DNA from: Megalonaias nervosa
Lineage: Eukaryota > Mollusca > Bivalvia > Unionida > Unionidae
Direction: 5' to 3'
Length of the DNA stretch: 64,000 bases
NCBI GenBank assembly: GCA_016617855.1
Contig: JAECUM010000829.1
Coordinates: forward strand, 62,001 to 126,000
Both the position numbers and the translations under genes were made by a program. Each line of letters starts with the position of its first letter. Position 1 is the first letter of the stretch. The notes beneath the pieces are model-generated. The model ran no database searches. It had not been told where the DNA came from and saw only the letters and a list, made by a program, of their open reading frames with translations. Below are positions 37,018 through 48,285 of this stretch, piece after piece.

Positions 37018-37200
37018 GGGAGCTGCTGTAGCTCAGTTGTAGAGCGTTGGATGCGTGAACCAAGTGCCATTGATTTAAATACCCTCCCAGTCCAGGCTTA
37101 TTGGCCTCCATGGCATATTCTTGGGAAAGGCATTCAGCTCTAATTTTCTCAGCATGATGTAGCCCGTAATGTTAAAAGTGGCATTAAGACAAAAAAAGTA
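37018..37200 (+). mobile_element. tRNA-headed SINE, family C
   Basis: The head GAGCTGCTGTAGCTCAGTTG then TAGAGCGTTGGATGCGTGAA resembles a tRNA with a clear A-box; the B-box is decayed (TGATTTAAATACC). The body (CCAGGCTTATTGGCC, CCATGGCATATTC, AAAGGCATTCAGCTCTAATT, TCTCAGC) matches the copy at 59838-60030. It ends near GTGGCATTAAGAC and an A-run. Confidence 0.75.
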
Positions 37201-37857
37201 TAATAAAATTATAAACTCAGGGTAACTCACCATTACATCTACTTTAGCTATCCTTGTATGCTAATCCAGAGATTCTTGTTTGACCATTGGCACCTAAATG
37301 TTGAAGATAATAGCAATGTAAATGGTGCTCAGAAGGGGTTGTTTTCCAACAGTTAATCTACTCTCCCTTTAACATCAAATAATTCATAAGGTGAATAATT
37401 ACATTTTCCATTGCCCCCAAAAACATCCCAGACAACTCTGTATTAATGTGTAAACACGGAGTTTTAAAAATGTCTAACAGTTGTAACCAATTGTAAGACT
37501 TAGTTTTCTAAAAGTATGAATGTTTTAGATTTATTAGTGGTTTCTTTACTTTATATATAGGTCAGGTTGAAATTTATATAAGTAAAGAGCTCTTCCATGT
37601 TCTACTATTCAAAAGAAAATCATCTGAATAATTTGGACAATTTTATCTTTAAAAAAATCGTGCACAAATATTTTGTCAGCATCCCCTTCTAGCTGATACC
37701 CCAGTTTTGTATTGTGTATTTCAGGCATACACATATCTGATGGTACATTGGTTTTACATGTATGTATATGTTTATGTCTACAGAATGTAGACTAGCCAAG
37801 AAATAGGATGGTCATGTGTACATTCTTTCTTGCTCTAGGCATCATTTTAAGATTTAC

Positions 37858-37901
<44 letters not shown>

Positions 37902-38559
37902 AACCAGTTAAATAAATACAGAATGCTTGAACAAATTGTAATTCACCCATATTGTTTGTTTTTGTTTAATTTGTTTATAACCAGAATCCCCTGTTGATAA
38001 AAACTTAGACTCGTGCATGCTATTAAACTGTGCCATCAGATCTGTATTGGATCCTGCATGGAGTGTGGTGGCAGAAGATTTGTAGCTCACCTGATTGTAA
38101 GGCCATGTGTGCTTATTGTGTGGACCTGCATCATTTTTTAAAATAATATTATTCCCCATACATAGGTAGCCATGGGTTGGGGAGCCATCCCTACCCTACA
38201 CTTCCTTTTTGCTACGTATGACTTGTCTTCTGTATTAAAAGGCTTCAGACAGCCAAATTTTGAGCTATTAAAATGAGAAAAAGTACAAGAAGAAAAGATG
38301 ATAGCCTCAAGAAAGAAAACAGAATAAAAAATGACGAGATGTATGGAACAGAGGAGATTAAGAAACAGGAGTATTGTAAGAGTGTAAGTATATAATAGGT
38401 ATACATATAAATCTCATCAAACTAGTTCAAGATCATATGTACTAAAATATAATGAAGAGATAATTTATGATTGTAGATGCATCAGTAATATATAAATACA
38501 TCTAAAACATTGCAAATAATAGACAGAAACTGATTGTACAATATGACTAATAAATGTGT
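37201..38559. other. mostly featureless AT-rich stretch
   Basis: Includes (TA)n at 37861-37894 and a 37-codon Lys/Arg-rich open frame at 38273-38383 ending exactly at a GTAAGT sequence. Nothing else is recognised. Confidence 0.45.
37861..37894. repeat. (TA)n microsatellite
   Basis: TA run of 17 units. Confidence 0.96.
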
Positions 38560-39420
38560 CCCAAAACATTCCAGTTTATTGTTTCTTTTGGCTATTTCCA
38601 TATCACAAATGTAATGTCATTTTAAAAAAAATAAAGATATGGATGTAGGTTTTACTTTCATGGTGCATATTATATATGTATCAACATAATAAAATTAATT
38701 ACATTGCCTGCTTCTAATATAGCAACAGCTATTCCTGTAAGTGAAAAGTATGATGGAAAATAGCGACATTTTTAACCCACTGGCTTAAATTCATTCCAAA
38801 TCTGTTTTACAGTTGCACAGTCCCAAAAAAGATTAATGTTTCAGGTGAATTCGTGCAAAAAGAACATTTATTATTATTTGCTATTCTGCTTGTTTATAGA
38901 AAAGTGTTTGCAAGAACTCTATTCAGTAATTTATACTGAACCAAATTAGATTAGAATTTTTGTAATTTGTATGTTAAGGTAAATTGCTTTGTCCAGTCCA
39001 ATTGGTTTGGTAGATTAAGTTGCATTTTCCATTTAATTAATGCTTTAGTTTCCAATATTTCTCTCATTTTCACCAAGATTCTATAAATATTTCTGCAACC
39101 TTTCTTAGTTTCAAGGAGAAGTAAGGTGAGTTATCTCCACTAACAGTTAGTTACATGATTTTATATTGCAGTAGAATGTTTGAACCACTTCAAAATTGAA
39201 TTGCTGAAGTTGAAAAAATTTAGTACTTTAAATAAAAATTCCCATTCCACAGAATCAAAAGCTTTTTCATAGTCTGTCTGTAGAAGCATACTTGGTATAT
39301 TATGCGTTTGTGTAGGCCCTTCATCTGTCATGCATTGCCATATGGCCTTCCAACACAAATTGTTTGTTACCACTCTGGAGTCCATATTATCTCATTTCAG
39401 TCAGACAGGGAATATAGGTT
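38560..39420 (-). pseudogene. Tx1/L1-like LINE relic (RT fragment and C-terminal zinc-finger region)
   Basis: On the minus strand, 39385-39161 encodes a reverse transcriptase motif A region, LLQTDYEKAFDSVEWEFLF, with the first catalytic Asp in the YEKAFDS context typical of L1/Tx1-group LINEs. Further along (about 39090-38770) fragments read WTKQFTLTYKLQKF, YKLLNRVLANTF and a C-x2-C-x(n)-C zinc-finger-like region with CSFC, SPETLIFFWDC and VKQIWNEF, which is the usual C-terminal end of such LINEs. Motif B, the YADD-type motif C and the thumb are missing between these parts, and in-frame stops are present. A non-functional, internally deleted copy. Confidence 0.75.
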
Positions 39421-40849
39421 TATACCATATAGGACTAAATTTGTCATCCAATTTCTATGAAACGTGGTAAATGGGTATGTAGAGTATCAAGATCTTGGAT
39501 GATTTAGATAATGAGCAAGAGATTGTACAGATTAATTAAGCCATTATCTTTATAGCAAATATCTGTCAGAATGTTGTAAAATAGGCCAAAGCAACATGAT
39601 ATAAAGTTTATATAGGGTTGTATTCTTATTGGCCTTGGTGAAATGGTCAGCTGTAAAATTTAATTTAAGCCAGGTGAGCAATATTAGGCCCACTTAGGCC
39701 TCTTGTTTTTAACATTTAATATTAATTTTTCTTTTGGCAAGAAGACGAATTATGATACCTAGTTTCTTGTGAATAAAACTGCCAATCTGGTCTTAAATAT
39801 GGCTACCACAATGAACATATAACAAATCTTGTCACTAATTCTCCTGGATTGGATGGTCAGGTCAACATAAGGTTTTCTAGAAGTCTTCTAATGGTGTCTA
39901 GTTTGTCCTAAATTAAAATGGGGCTGACCTTACATCCAGTACGGGTTAAAGTGTAAATCTTGTCACTCCAGAATCAGAGATGGTTTCAGCACTCAACAGA
40001 AAAGTAGGAGAAATGATCTTATCTTTAATTCCAGGAATATTTTTTTTTTTTGCATTTATAATATCTTCAAGGGATTCTTGTTGGAAATTTGCTGAGCCTT
40101 CTACAAAAGCTTAGCAAATTTTGCATTACAATTTGATTTCATATTCACTGTCAAGTAGTTCAGAAAGAAAGTGTCCATGACATGGTTTCTTTTGTCAGGG
40201 GACTCAGAAGAATGTGATCAAGTCCACAGAAAATTTCTCCATTTGATAACTAAACAGCTGTCTCATTTACCTCCAATCGTGCTTTATTTGATTCAAATCA
40301 GCAATTTTTTATAATATCCCCAGGACTGTCATAATGGGAGTTATTACGTATCCATTTTCATTTTATTGCACCAGGGATGCACAGTTGGTTGTTAATGGAA
40401 GCCCTGATGTTTTGTAACACATGTACAAAAGGGTTTGGACTATGCTGTTTTCCCATTATAACACTGTTCAGGGTAACCATAAAATTTACCTAATGGGCAG
40501 ATATAAAAATAATCTGTGTTAAAATTGCGGAATGTTCCTACAAGACTGTACCATAACAATATGTAAAGCAGACACAATATGGTATTTTATTATGTGAAAC
40601 AATATAGTAACAAAATCCTTTATATAACAACAATATATCCACATAATTCTATTTTTCACCTACTATTCAAATGCATATTCCAGAATCCTACCAAATTCAG
40701 TGTAGAATAAGAAAGAGGTTACTGTGACCTTTTACCTGTGAAGAGCATTATCCTCAATAAAGTTTCATGACTATGGAATGTAACGGTGCCAGAGAAACTG
40801 AACTAAATGTGAAAATGAAACTGCTATCAAAGAAGTGTTACCTGTGTCA
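39421..40849. other. no recognisable feature
   Basis: AT-rich sequence. A CTGTTCAGGGTAACCATAAA word at 40466-40485 recurs as GTTGTTCAGGGTAACCATCT near 62298, upstream of another array; both may be relics of one unidentified repeat. Confidence 0.4.
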
Positions 40850-41370
40850 ATAAAATGGGATTCATGATGCTACCAGTATTATAAAAGTGACATTGGCATG
40901 CAGAGAATGGATTTATGAGCCCGCGTATGGTATAAAAAAGATAGTGGTTAACAGAGTGGGTTTATGATATCTCCTTTATGATTGGGACAGCGCTATACAG
41001 AAGATGAGTTTATTCTGAGAATACCTACATTGGATGAGGGAGTGTTATACAGTGTAGGTTTATAATGAGGTACCTACATTATGAGAAGGGCAGTGTTATA
41101 AAGAGATTGGGTTTATAGAGAGGGACATTATAAGAGGGACAGTGGTATACAGACTTGATTTGTATTGAGAATACTTACATTACAAGAGGGACAGTGATAT
41201 ACAGAGTAGATTTGTGTTGAGAATATCTACATTACAAGAGGGACAGTGATATACAGAGAGTGGGTTTATAGTGAGGGACCTACATTATAAGAGGGACACG
41301 GGTATACAGAGTAGATTTGTATTGAGAATACCTACATAGAAGAGGGACAGTGATATACACAGTGTATCCT
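40850..41370. repeat. ~52-bp degenerate minisatellite, block 1
   Basis: About nine imperfect copies of a unit with words ACATTATAAGAGGGACAGTG, GTATACAGAG, TGGGTTTATAGTGAGG or TAGATTTGTATTGAGAATAC. Unit length varies around 45-60 bp. The same unit occurs at 43960-44310 and 52460-52530. Confidence 0.85.
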
Positions 41371-42197
41371 CCAGGGGTGTAAAATTGAGGGTTAAAAAAA
41401 ACCCTTGGTGTCAGAACTGGGGGTCAAATAAAAAATGTGGGGGTCAAAAATGTACTGACAAATTTTGATCTGACCCGTACTTTTTCAGCTTGAAATAGGA
41501 TACAGTAGCCACCCCTTCTGCACTGGGAAAGTGGCATTATAAGATATGTGGCCTTTCCAGAGGGGGACTATATTTGTGAGATGTGTATGCATATGTGTAT
41601 ATAGTAGGAAAGCTACATATAACTTGAAACAGTTAATATCTTCATTTAAAAGTAGCATTAATTATTAAAATGTTCTTCTTGTCTTAAAAACAGTTATTTC
41701 AAGTAACATAATAGTTCCTATTGTAAGGTGTGAAATGTGAGTGGGATATTGTTAGCATGCGCATTACAAAGCCATTCAAAAATGTTATTTACATCTTGTT
41801 ACATACATTGTTTTGTGTTTAAAATTATTCTCTTTCCATTTACTCCATATTTCCGACTGCTAGAGAATATTCTCCTTATCTTTTACGATTTTGTTTATAT
41901 GAGTCTTCCCGACATAAAATCTTTCAGCAAGTGTACTCTCCCCATTGTCGTCAAGTAACTTTCACTTTTTATTCTGAAGTATTATTTCTTTGTTTATATG
42001 ATGACATGTTAAAGTTTTGTAGTGATTTATTTCCATGTTGCTAATTGTACAGTACTGCAATTTAATTTTGCAGATGAAAAACCTTGTTATAAAGGAAGTG
42101 ATAGATGTACTGTCAGGTGATTTTTCGGTCTTTGTCTGGTACCCTGTTTTGTTCAAAGTTTATTGTTTCTGTGTGTATGTGTTAATCTGCAAAATCT
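41371..42197. other. no recognisable feature
   Basis: AT-rich sequence; GGGGGTCAAA words recur at 41430-41455. No supported exon. Confidence 0.45.
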
Positions 42198-42437
42198 ATT
42201 TTTAGCCTATCTGACCCTGTTATGATCTTGACAATTATGTCGATCGTAATCATCAATTTAAAAAAAAATAAAAAATCCGCTGTGTGAAGGCCAAAGCTCT
42301 ATCAAAACATTGCTGACTCCATTTTTAGCTGACCATGTTATGATCTTGACAATTACGTCTGGTGGTAATCATCAATTGAAACAAAAAATTTGCTGTGTGA
42401 AGCCCAAAACACTATCAAAACATTGCTGACCCCATTT
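42198..42437. repeat. ~120-bp tandem duplication
   Basis: Two adjacent copies (42198-42320 and 42321-42437) share TTATGATCTTGACAATTA, GTAATCATCAATT, GCTGTGTGAAG and TATCAAAACATTGCTGAC. About 85-90% identical by eye. Confidence 0.9.
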
Positions 42438-42611
42438 CCTGCAAATGTCAGCATCAATGATATAATAATAACCTTAGTAGTACATGTACTTTAGCCAACA
42501 CTTCTTTCAGTAACGAAAACCTGACACCCGAAAACCGACATTGGGAAAGATAATCAGATTACTTATCTTACCATAATTAAATATTGGTTCTGGACATATT
42601 AATAATAAAAT

Positions 42612-42793
42612 GTGGCCGCTTGTGAGGGTAAATTTTACATTTGTGCACTAATATGTTGCCCGATGGTCGTGTTAGTGGGGTGGCTTTTCTTGAGGGGTAC
42701 TTTTGAACACAAATTCGTTGGTGCCAGGGATTCTGGCCATAAATAGTGGGTGGCCACTGGTCAGGGGTGCCGTTCATGAGGGGGACCACTGTA
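42612..42793. repeat. possible single right end of a TA-targeted DNA transposon
   Basis: Ends GGGGGACCACTG followed by TA; on the minus strand this reads CAGTGGTCCCCC, a Tc1/mariner-like terminus. Three GTGGCC/GTGGC...TGAGGG-type words occur inside. No matching left end was found nearby. Confidence 0.35.
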
Positions 42794-43673
42794 TTGCAAC
42801 TTGCACAACATACTCTCTCTCTCTAAAAATATAAATAAACCAACGTGCACAATTAACAAATAAATGCATTGTCCATTCAAAGAATAATTTTATTAGTTCA
42901 TTTTTCCTTTAGTTTAAAGTCATACTTTTAACAATCTCCTTATAATCTTTTTGTAGCAATATTATAGACCAATGCATTACATATACGCCAATACAAAAAG
43001 CCAAATAAATATTTCAAACCAAATAGCAGTTAATTTACTGCCTGTCATAAAATGTGTACTATCATCGGTTTCATTGTACTTCGTCCTAGAACACATTTAT
43101 CCAAAAATCAAAGAGGCTAATGATTCATCTTTTTAATAAGTTACACTTTAACTTTTAGATCTCTATTTTATTGCAGCAAAGTGAAAAACCAACAAAATCT
43201 GCAATGACCCCCTGACTTTGTAATCCAAATAATGCATTTGTCTCTGCAAGTTTGCTGATTTCTTTGTTGTGATAGAATGTCTTGGGTGATAATGGGTTTT
43301 CCAGATATCTTGTGGCAAACAAGGGCAGATTTTATAAAATTCTTAAACCCTGTCATGAAAGGATTATTCACTTTTGCAGCCTTCGTAGTCACATGATCAG
43401 AAGTCACACCAGTAATCCCAGTGGATGTGCCGTATTCCAGTCAAGGGAATAATTGTCTCCATTTGTCATTAAAGTTAGATCCACAGTTACTCTTTTTTGT
43501 TTTACTTCTTTCACTTACTTCGCTAATGATTTTTAGTGCATGCCGTTTTAATCTGGAGATCACTTTCTAGTGCTGCAAGCATTGAGGTTAAACATCTGGA
43601 TGACATCTTGCTGAGCTTGATTGGAAATCGTGTGAGAGCTTGCGAAATTAGGGGAATCTACACCATTATAACA
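42794..43673. other. no recognisable feature
   Basis: AT-rich sequence. A 79-codon minus-strand frame at 43168-43407 has fairly protein-like composition but no domain that I recognise. Confidence 0.4.
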
Positions 43674-43681
43674 GTGCCTAT

Positions 43682-43780
43682 ACTAGTCTAGTTCCCTGTT
43701 TCATATGCTTCCTGCATTGCACTCCATTATACGAATAGTGGAGTGCAACACAGGTAGCATACGAAGCAGGGAACCAGACT
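43682..43780. mobile_element. foldback MITE, family T, copy 1 (99 bp)
   Basis: Nearly a perfect hairpin: the left arm begins AGTCTAGTTCCCTG, the right arm ends CAGGGAACCAGACT, and the arms of about 46 bp meet at a short centre near 43731. It is flanked by the direct repeat GTGCCTAT at 43674-43681 and 43781-43788, an 8-bp target duplication. A second, shorter copy lies at 57543-57616. Confidence 0.85.
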
Positions 43781-43959
43781 GTGCCTATGCTTGATGTATA
43801 CATGATGCCGACCTTCATCCAAAGCATTTTGGATATTAAATAAATCCTGATCGCATTATGTGAATCCTTTGCATAAAAAAAATGCATGGCAACAAAACGT
43901 GTGCATCAATTTTCTGCAGCATGCGTCCCGACGCACAAATGTGCTTCAAGGGAAACACT

Positions 43960-44310
43960 GTATACAGAGTGGGCCTATAGTGAGTGACCTATGTTATAAG
44001 AGGGACAGTGGTATACATAGGGTGGGTTGGTAGTGAAGGACATATAAGAGGGAGAGTGGAATACAGAGAGTTGGTTTATAGTGAAGAACATACATTATAA
44101 GATGTACGGTTTTATACAGAGAATGAATTTATAGTAAAGGACATAAGTTATAAGAGGGACGTTATTATACAGAGTGGGTTTATAGTGAGGGCCTGAATTA
44201 TAAGAGGGACAGTGGTATACAGAGTTTGTATTGAGAATACCTTTGTTATAAGATGGACATTGTTATACAGCAACTAGATTTATTGTGCACAAATATCATA
44301 CGAGGGAGAG
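43960..44310. repeat. ~52-bp degenerate minisatellite, block 2
   Basis: Same unit as block 1 (TATAAGAGGGACAGTGGTAT, ACAGAGTGGGTTTATAGTGA). Stops abruptly where the GC-rich segment begins near 44330. Confidence 0.85.
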
Positions 44311-44329
44311 TGACTGACTGACTGAACGG

Positions 44330-44860
44330 ATTATAGTCACGTATTGCTTGTTGTCTTTGCGACTGCTTGCGATCCTGGGCTGGACCGCTGTCCCTTTAAG
44401 AGGGCACTTGGCCCTGGTCTGGGCCTTTTGACCTTAAGTACCCGGCCAGACGCACTCCATCACTCCCAAATGACAGACCCAGCAACCAAATCCCCTGCCC
44501 AGGCCCCAGCCCCGCCCCACTGCAACCACCCAAGAAACAGCCCACCTCCCCACCCACACGCCAGACCCCAACCACAACCAACCGAGGCAGACTACCCCGC
44601 AGAACCCAAGTGCAAACCCCAAGGCAGGCAACAACCAAACCCCAGGCCCCCCCCCAGCCCCAAAGGGCGGCGATTCAAGTCCCGCACGGACTAAACCGAA
44701 AAAGACAGCCACCAGAAAGAGAGCACCCAACAGCCCCCAGGGCGAAAACTCCAGAGCCAGCTCTAGTCCATGTCTCAGCTTTCTCCCTTGATGTTGATGG
44801 TCCTCTCCGAAGGCCCCAAGTCTCCCTAAAAAGCCTTGATACCCCTAAATCGGTTTGATC
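44330..44860 (+). other. GC-rich island with Pro-rich open frames
   Basis: This segment is sharply richer in G+C than anything around it, with C on the plus strand. A frame from the ATG at 44471 within 44344-44694 encodes a Pro/Gln/Ala-rich sequence starting MTDPATKSPAQAPAP and ending in a basic KGRRFKSRTD stretch; other frames on both strands are also open, which is expected of such composition. It could be the 5' part of a retrotransposon with a low-complexity ORF1, or a composition effect only. No zinc knuckle, RRM or other domain is seen. Confidence 0.4.
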
Positions 44861-45119
44861 AAATTGTATCCAGTTGTTACTATGGATATTCCTATACCAG
44901 AAGTGTGTGAGCCACCTATGCAATTTATCTAATAGTTAGGAGTTATGAATTTTGAATAAATATTATGTTGGAATTTTGTGTACTGAGCGTACTTTTGTAA
45001 ATCTAAAATGTGCCAATCTGCTGGATGTATGCCATCCTATGTAACATTAGCACCGCTTAGTAATTATAGTTGTATTGTTTTGAGCGCACGGCCAAAGGAT
45101 CATGATAGGTTGTTTTTGA
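44861..45119. other. no recognisable feature
   Basis: Unremarkable sequence linking the GC-rich island to the degenerate array. Confidence 0.4.
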
Positions 45120-45800
45120 TCTTCTAATGTGGGGTGTGTCCTGGACTGTCCCTGACCATACTTCGATCCACACACCCATATGCCGGGGTCATGGTAGAAA
45201 ATCTTAGCTCAGCACTGGCTTGCCAAATTCAGGAGTCCACCCAGGTATTGCTAGTATATGTTCCTAGCACCTGTTTGATGTTCCCAGTGTAGGTGCTTGT
45301 GTGTGTGAGGGGAGGGGGTTTGTGGGGCAGCAAGTAGAGCTTCCTGGACTACCCCTTGCTTTGATGCTTGTCGGCAAATTTGAGAGTTGTGGGGCAGCAG
45401 GTAGAGCTTCCTGGACTGAAATTGGGGGGTTGTGGGACAGCAGAGAGAGCTATCTGCTTAATCCCTTAAGTTGGTGGGTTTTGTTTTGATGTGTCATGCT
45501 TGCTTTTGAAGAGTGCTGATGTATGTGTGTGGGAAGGGGGTTTGTGGGGCAGCAGGAAGAGTGTCCTGTCCTGTCCCTTAGCTTGATTGCCGTACTTATC
45601 CTTATGGAACAGCAGGTAGAGCGTCCTGAACTGTTCCTCAGAAAGCTTGTCGGTGTAGTCGAGTGCAGCAGGTGGGGGTGTCCTGGACTGCCTCTTATGT
45701 TATGTTACCAAGGTGTTGTTTGTATGTGTATGTGGGGGGGGGGAATTTTGGGCAGCAGGTAAATCATCCTGCACTGTCCTTTGCTTTGATTGTTTTGGCA
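45120..45800. repeat. degenerate tandem array, ~55-115 bp units
   Basis: About eight diverged units share GGGGCAGCAGGTAGAGC followed by TTCCTGGACTGTCCCTTGCT and TTGAT-type words; some units also include a GTGTGTG(T)GGGGGG run. Phrases start near 45133, 45348, 45404, 45450, 45561, 45623, 45680 and 45766. Gly/Leu-rich open frames across it are shadows of the repeat. Confidence 0.7.
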
Positions 45801-46574
45801 AATATAATTTGAAAGTTATATCCTTTCTGTATTGGCAAGTGAAAGTTACATCTTTTCTCTGTTGGCAATTTTGTAAGTTATTTTAGCCTCCTTTTTGTGG
45901 TTAGAGGCTAGTTTCGGAATGGATTTCAGTTGATTCGTATCCCATTTCGTATATTTTTGCTGCTATCATTCTCTGTTGTTTTTTGTAGGGTGTTAATCAT
46001 TGTTGTCATTTTTGTTCTTCAGTTTGAGTAGTACATATTTTGGTATATATTTCTGTATGTTGCATCCATCGATTAATGATAATGTTAGTCATCTGGGTTT
46101 CCTGTTGTTTGGTAGCGTCTGCCATAGTTTCTCTTTCCATCTTCTTCTGATTTCCTATTTGGATTTATTTCCTGGGATAGCTCCCGATTTGGTTGTTTTT
46201 GATCCTCTTCTTCTGTTATCTTCATGTTTCTTGAATTATTCTCCTGGGTATTGATCTGTTGCTTCACATGATTTGGGCTTTTGATGGTGTAGTAACCTTT
46301 ATAACCATGAGCATCAAGTGATGCTTTTGATATTTATATTACACATGTAAGCCCTGAATCCTCCATAGATATTGTTTCGTCTTGTGGACGTTTTGATCCT
46401 TGAATCACCGAATCACTAGTATGCTATTGTTTGTCACCTTCAGTAGTGACCATGTATATATATATATACATATATATACTCATATTGTTTGGCCCCATCA
46501 GTAGTGACCATATATACACATATATACACATATATACAGATAGTTATATAGTGATATCGTATTAAAAGAAAAAA
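45801..46574. other. unassigned segment between array and LINE
   Basis: A word of the type TTGTTTG(G/T)C-C(C/T)TCAGTAGTGACCAT occurs twice (46428-46453 and 46487-46511), each followed by TA-rich sequence. A 60-codon minus-strand frame at 46085-46267 is rich in Lys, Glu, Asn and Gln and has no recognisable domain. Possibly part of another retroelement. Confidence 0.35.

Positions 46575-46600
<26 letters not shown>
46575..46600 (-). other. A tail of the LINE
   Basis: Twenty-six T on the plus strand, i.e. an A tail directly after the LINE 3' UTR, indicating insertion by target-primed reverse transcription with the element on the minus strand. Confidence 0.8.
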
Positions 46601-46605
<5 letters not shown>

Positions 46606-47251
46606 TTATTACATCTAATTAACTAGAGACAATTGTGTGTCACAGGATGGAAGTTTTAGTCTCGTGTAACACCGTATGTATATGTTCTGTCTCGAATACT
46701 AGTAATGTCCAAGTCATTGTCAGATCCAAATTCTAAGGAATTTCCTAATATATGTAAGTTTAGATAGTGAGGGTAATGATGCTAATTAGGTTTATTTGTT
46801 TATTGGTGGTGGTCTAATACATTTCGTATCCAGTAGTTTAAAAAATTAAATACTATATGATTAAAGGTATAAGTAATCCAGTTTGATGTGAGATATGATA
46901 TACAAATAACAGAGCAATATAAATGTTTAGTCAGGGTAGATAAGATCTAGTAAATTGCTAGTATTATAGGAAGAAAAAGTCAGAGTTATAGTATTGATTT
47001 CTTTATTCAACATGTTAACTTTAATCATTTTATTTGATAACAAGGTGTTCTAGGTGTCTGGCTTATAGCAATTCATTTGATAAGGAAATGTAAAATGTAT
47101 ATAGTACATAGTATTGGTATATAAATTATAGTAATAAGGAGTCAAGAATACCATATTGATTTCTTTATTCATCAATTTTAATATCTGTCTTAAAATTTGA
47201 TACTGGTATTAAGAGTAAAGATTTGTATTAATTTACAAATTGTTGTAAGTA
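46601..47251 (-). other. LINE 3' untranslated region
   Basis: AT-rich sequence between the RNase H stop codon and the A tail, with no open frame. The phrase TTGATTTCTTTATTCA occurs twice (near 46993 and 47157), suggesting an internal duplication. Confidence 0.65.
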
Positions 47252-48193
47252 TTAAATATATTGGTATTTATTAACATTCTTGAGGAAGATGATTATTTTG
47301 TTGCATGTACTCTGCAGGTTAGGATTTTTCTTTTCGTTGAGGCAGTCGGGATATGTGGTTGGTGCTCCTATCTTTGCCTGGAAGTCTGTGAATATTTTCC
47401 TTGGTTGGGTGTATTGTCTGCAGTCATTGAAGATGTGTTCTATGGTGTCTGGAAGATTGCATGTCTGGCAGTTGAGACCGGCGTCTTGTCCATGGCTGGT
47501 TCTTATGAATGTTTTACCTGTCCTCAATCGATTTATGATTTGTTGGTCTCTTGGAGAAAGTTTCAGATGAATAGGATTCCCTCTTCTGATACTCAGTTGG
47601 ATTTGGTGTAGTTTCCTTCCTTTTTCGGAAAGGTCCCATTGACGTTGCCATTGTTGGTTAATGGCTTTGGTGACTGGACTGTAGAGTTCTTGAACACTAG
47701 GATCTAGTGGATGTACGTCTGTGTCCTGGAGACTTTGTTTGGCTGCAGTATCTGCTTTATCATTTCCAATGAGGTTAATGTGTGAAGGTACCCAGAGGAG
47801 TTCTACGAGGATATGGTTCAATTCCAATTCCCGTAGACTCATCAGGGTTTCTTGGAGCATATTCTTCCTGCTTTTAGATGAACCTGTTTCTATGGATTTA
47901 AGTACACACAGGGAGTCAGTGATGTTGAGGTACTGCAGTTTTCCTTGTGATTTAATCCATTTAAGAGCCTGTAAGATTACCCATAGTTCTGCCGTGTATA
48001 TAGTGGTGCCCTCTGGAAGTCTGGTCCGGATTGTGATGTCCTGAGCTGGTACCACCATTGCTTGTGCTGTTCGGTTAGGTTCTTGTGACTTTGATCCATC
48101 TCTGTAGATGTGAGTGTACTGAGTATATAATTCATCCAGTAATGTGAGGATTCCTGTCAATAACTTCCATGGGTTATGCTGTTTCCATTCCAT
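47252..48193 (-). pseudogene. LINE ORF2 C-terminal part: RNase H and C-C-H-C motif
   Basis: A 313-codon open stretch. RNase H catalytic positions can be seen: IYRDGSKS (first Asp), TAELWVI (Glu), ITDSLCVL (second Asp) and WVPSHINLIGNDKADTAAK (last Asp). In the retrotransposon this activity degrades the RNA strand of the RNA:DNA hybrid. Downstream, a zinc-finger-like CQTCNLPDTIEHIFNDC motif is typical of this LINE group. The frame differs from that of the preceding RT part; the shift lies between about 48193 and 48300. The region itself is intact, the longest intact domain of the element. Confidence 0.85.
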
Positions 48194-48285
48194 CTTTTGT
48201 ACCTGAAAATTAATGTGGAGAGTAGTGTTTTTCCATGGGGTAGGGTCTATGTTGATTAGTGGTTCCGCTTGTAATTCTGTGATGT

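Noticed and set aside
43168..43407. 79-codon minus-strand ORF with protein-like composition
   Set aside because: No motif that I can recognise, no neighbouring exon and no repeat support; could be chance.
47261..48044. Plus-strand ORFs of 96-116 codons opposite the LINE RNase H (and similar ones at 49710, 50098 and 51525)
   Set aside because: They are antisense shadows of the LINE coding sequence and contain no domain.
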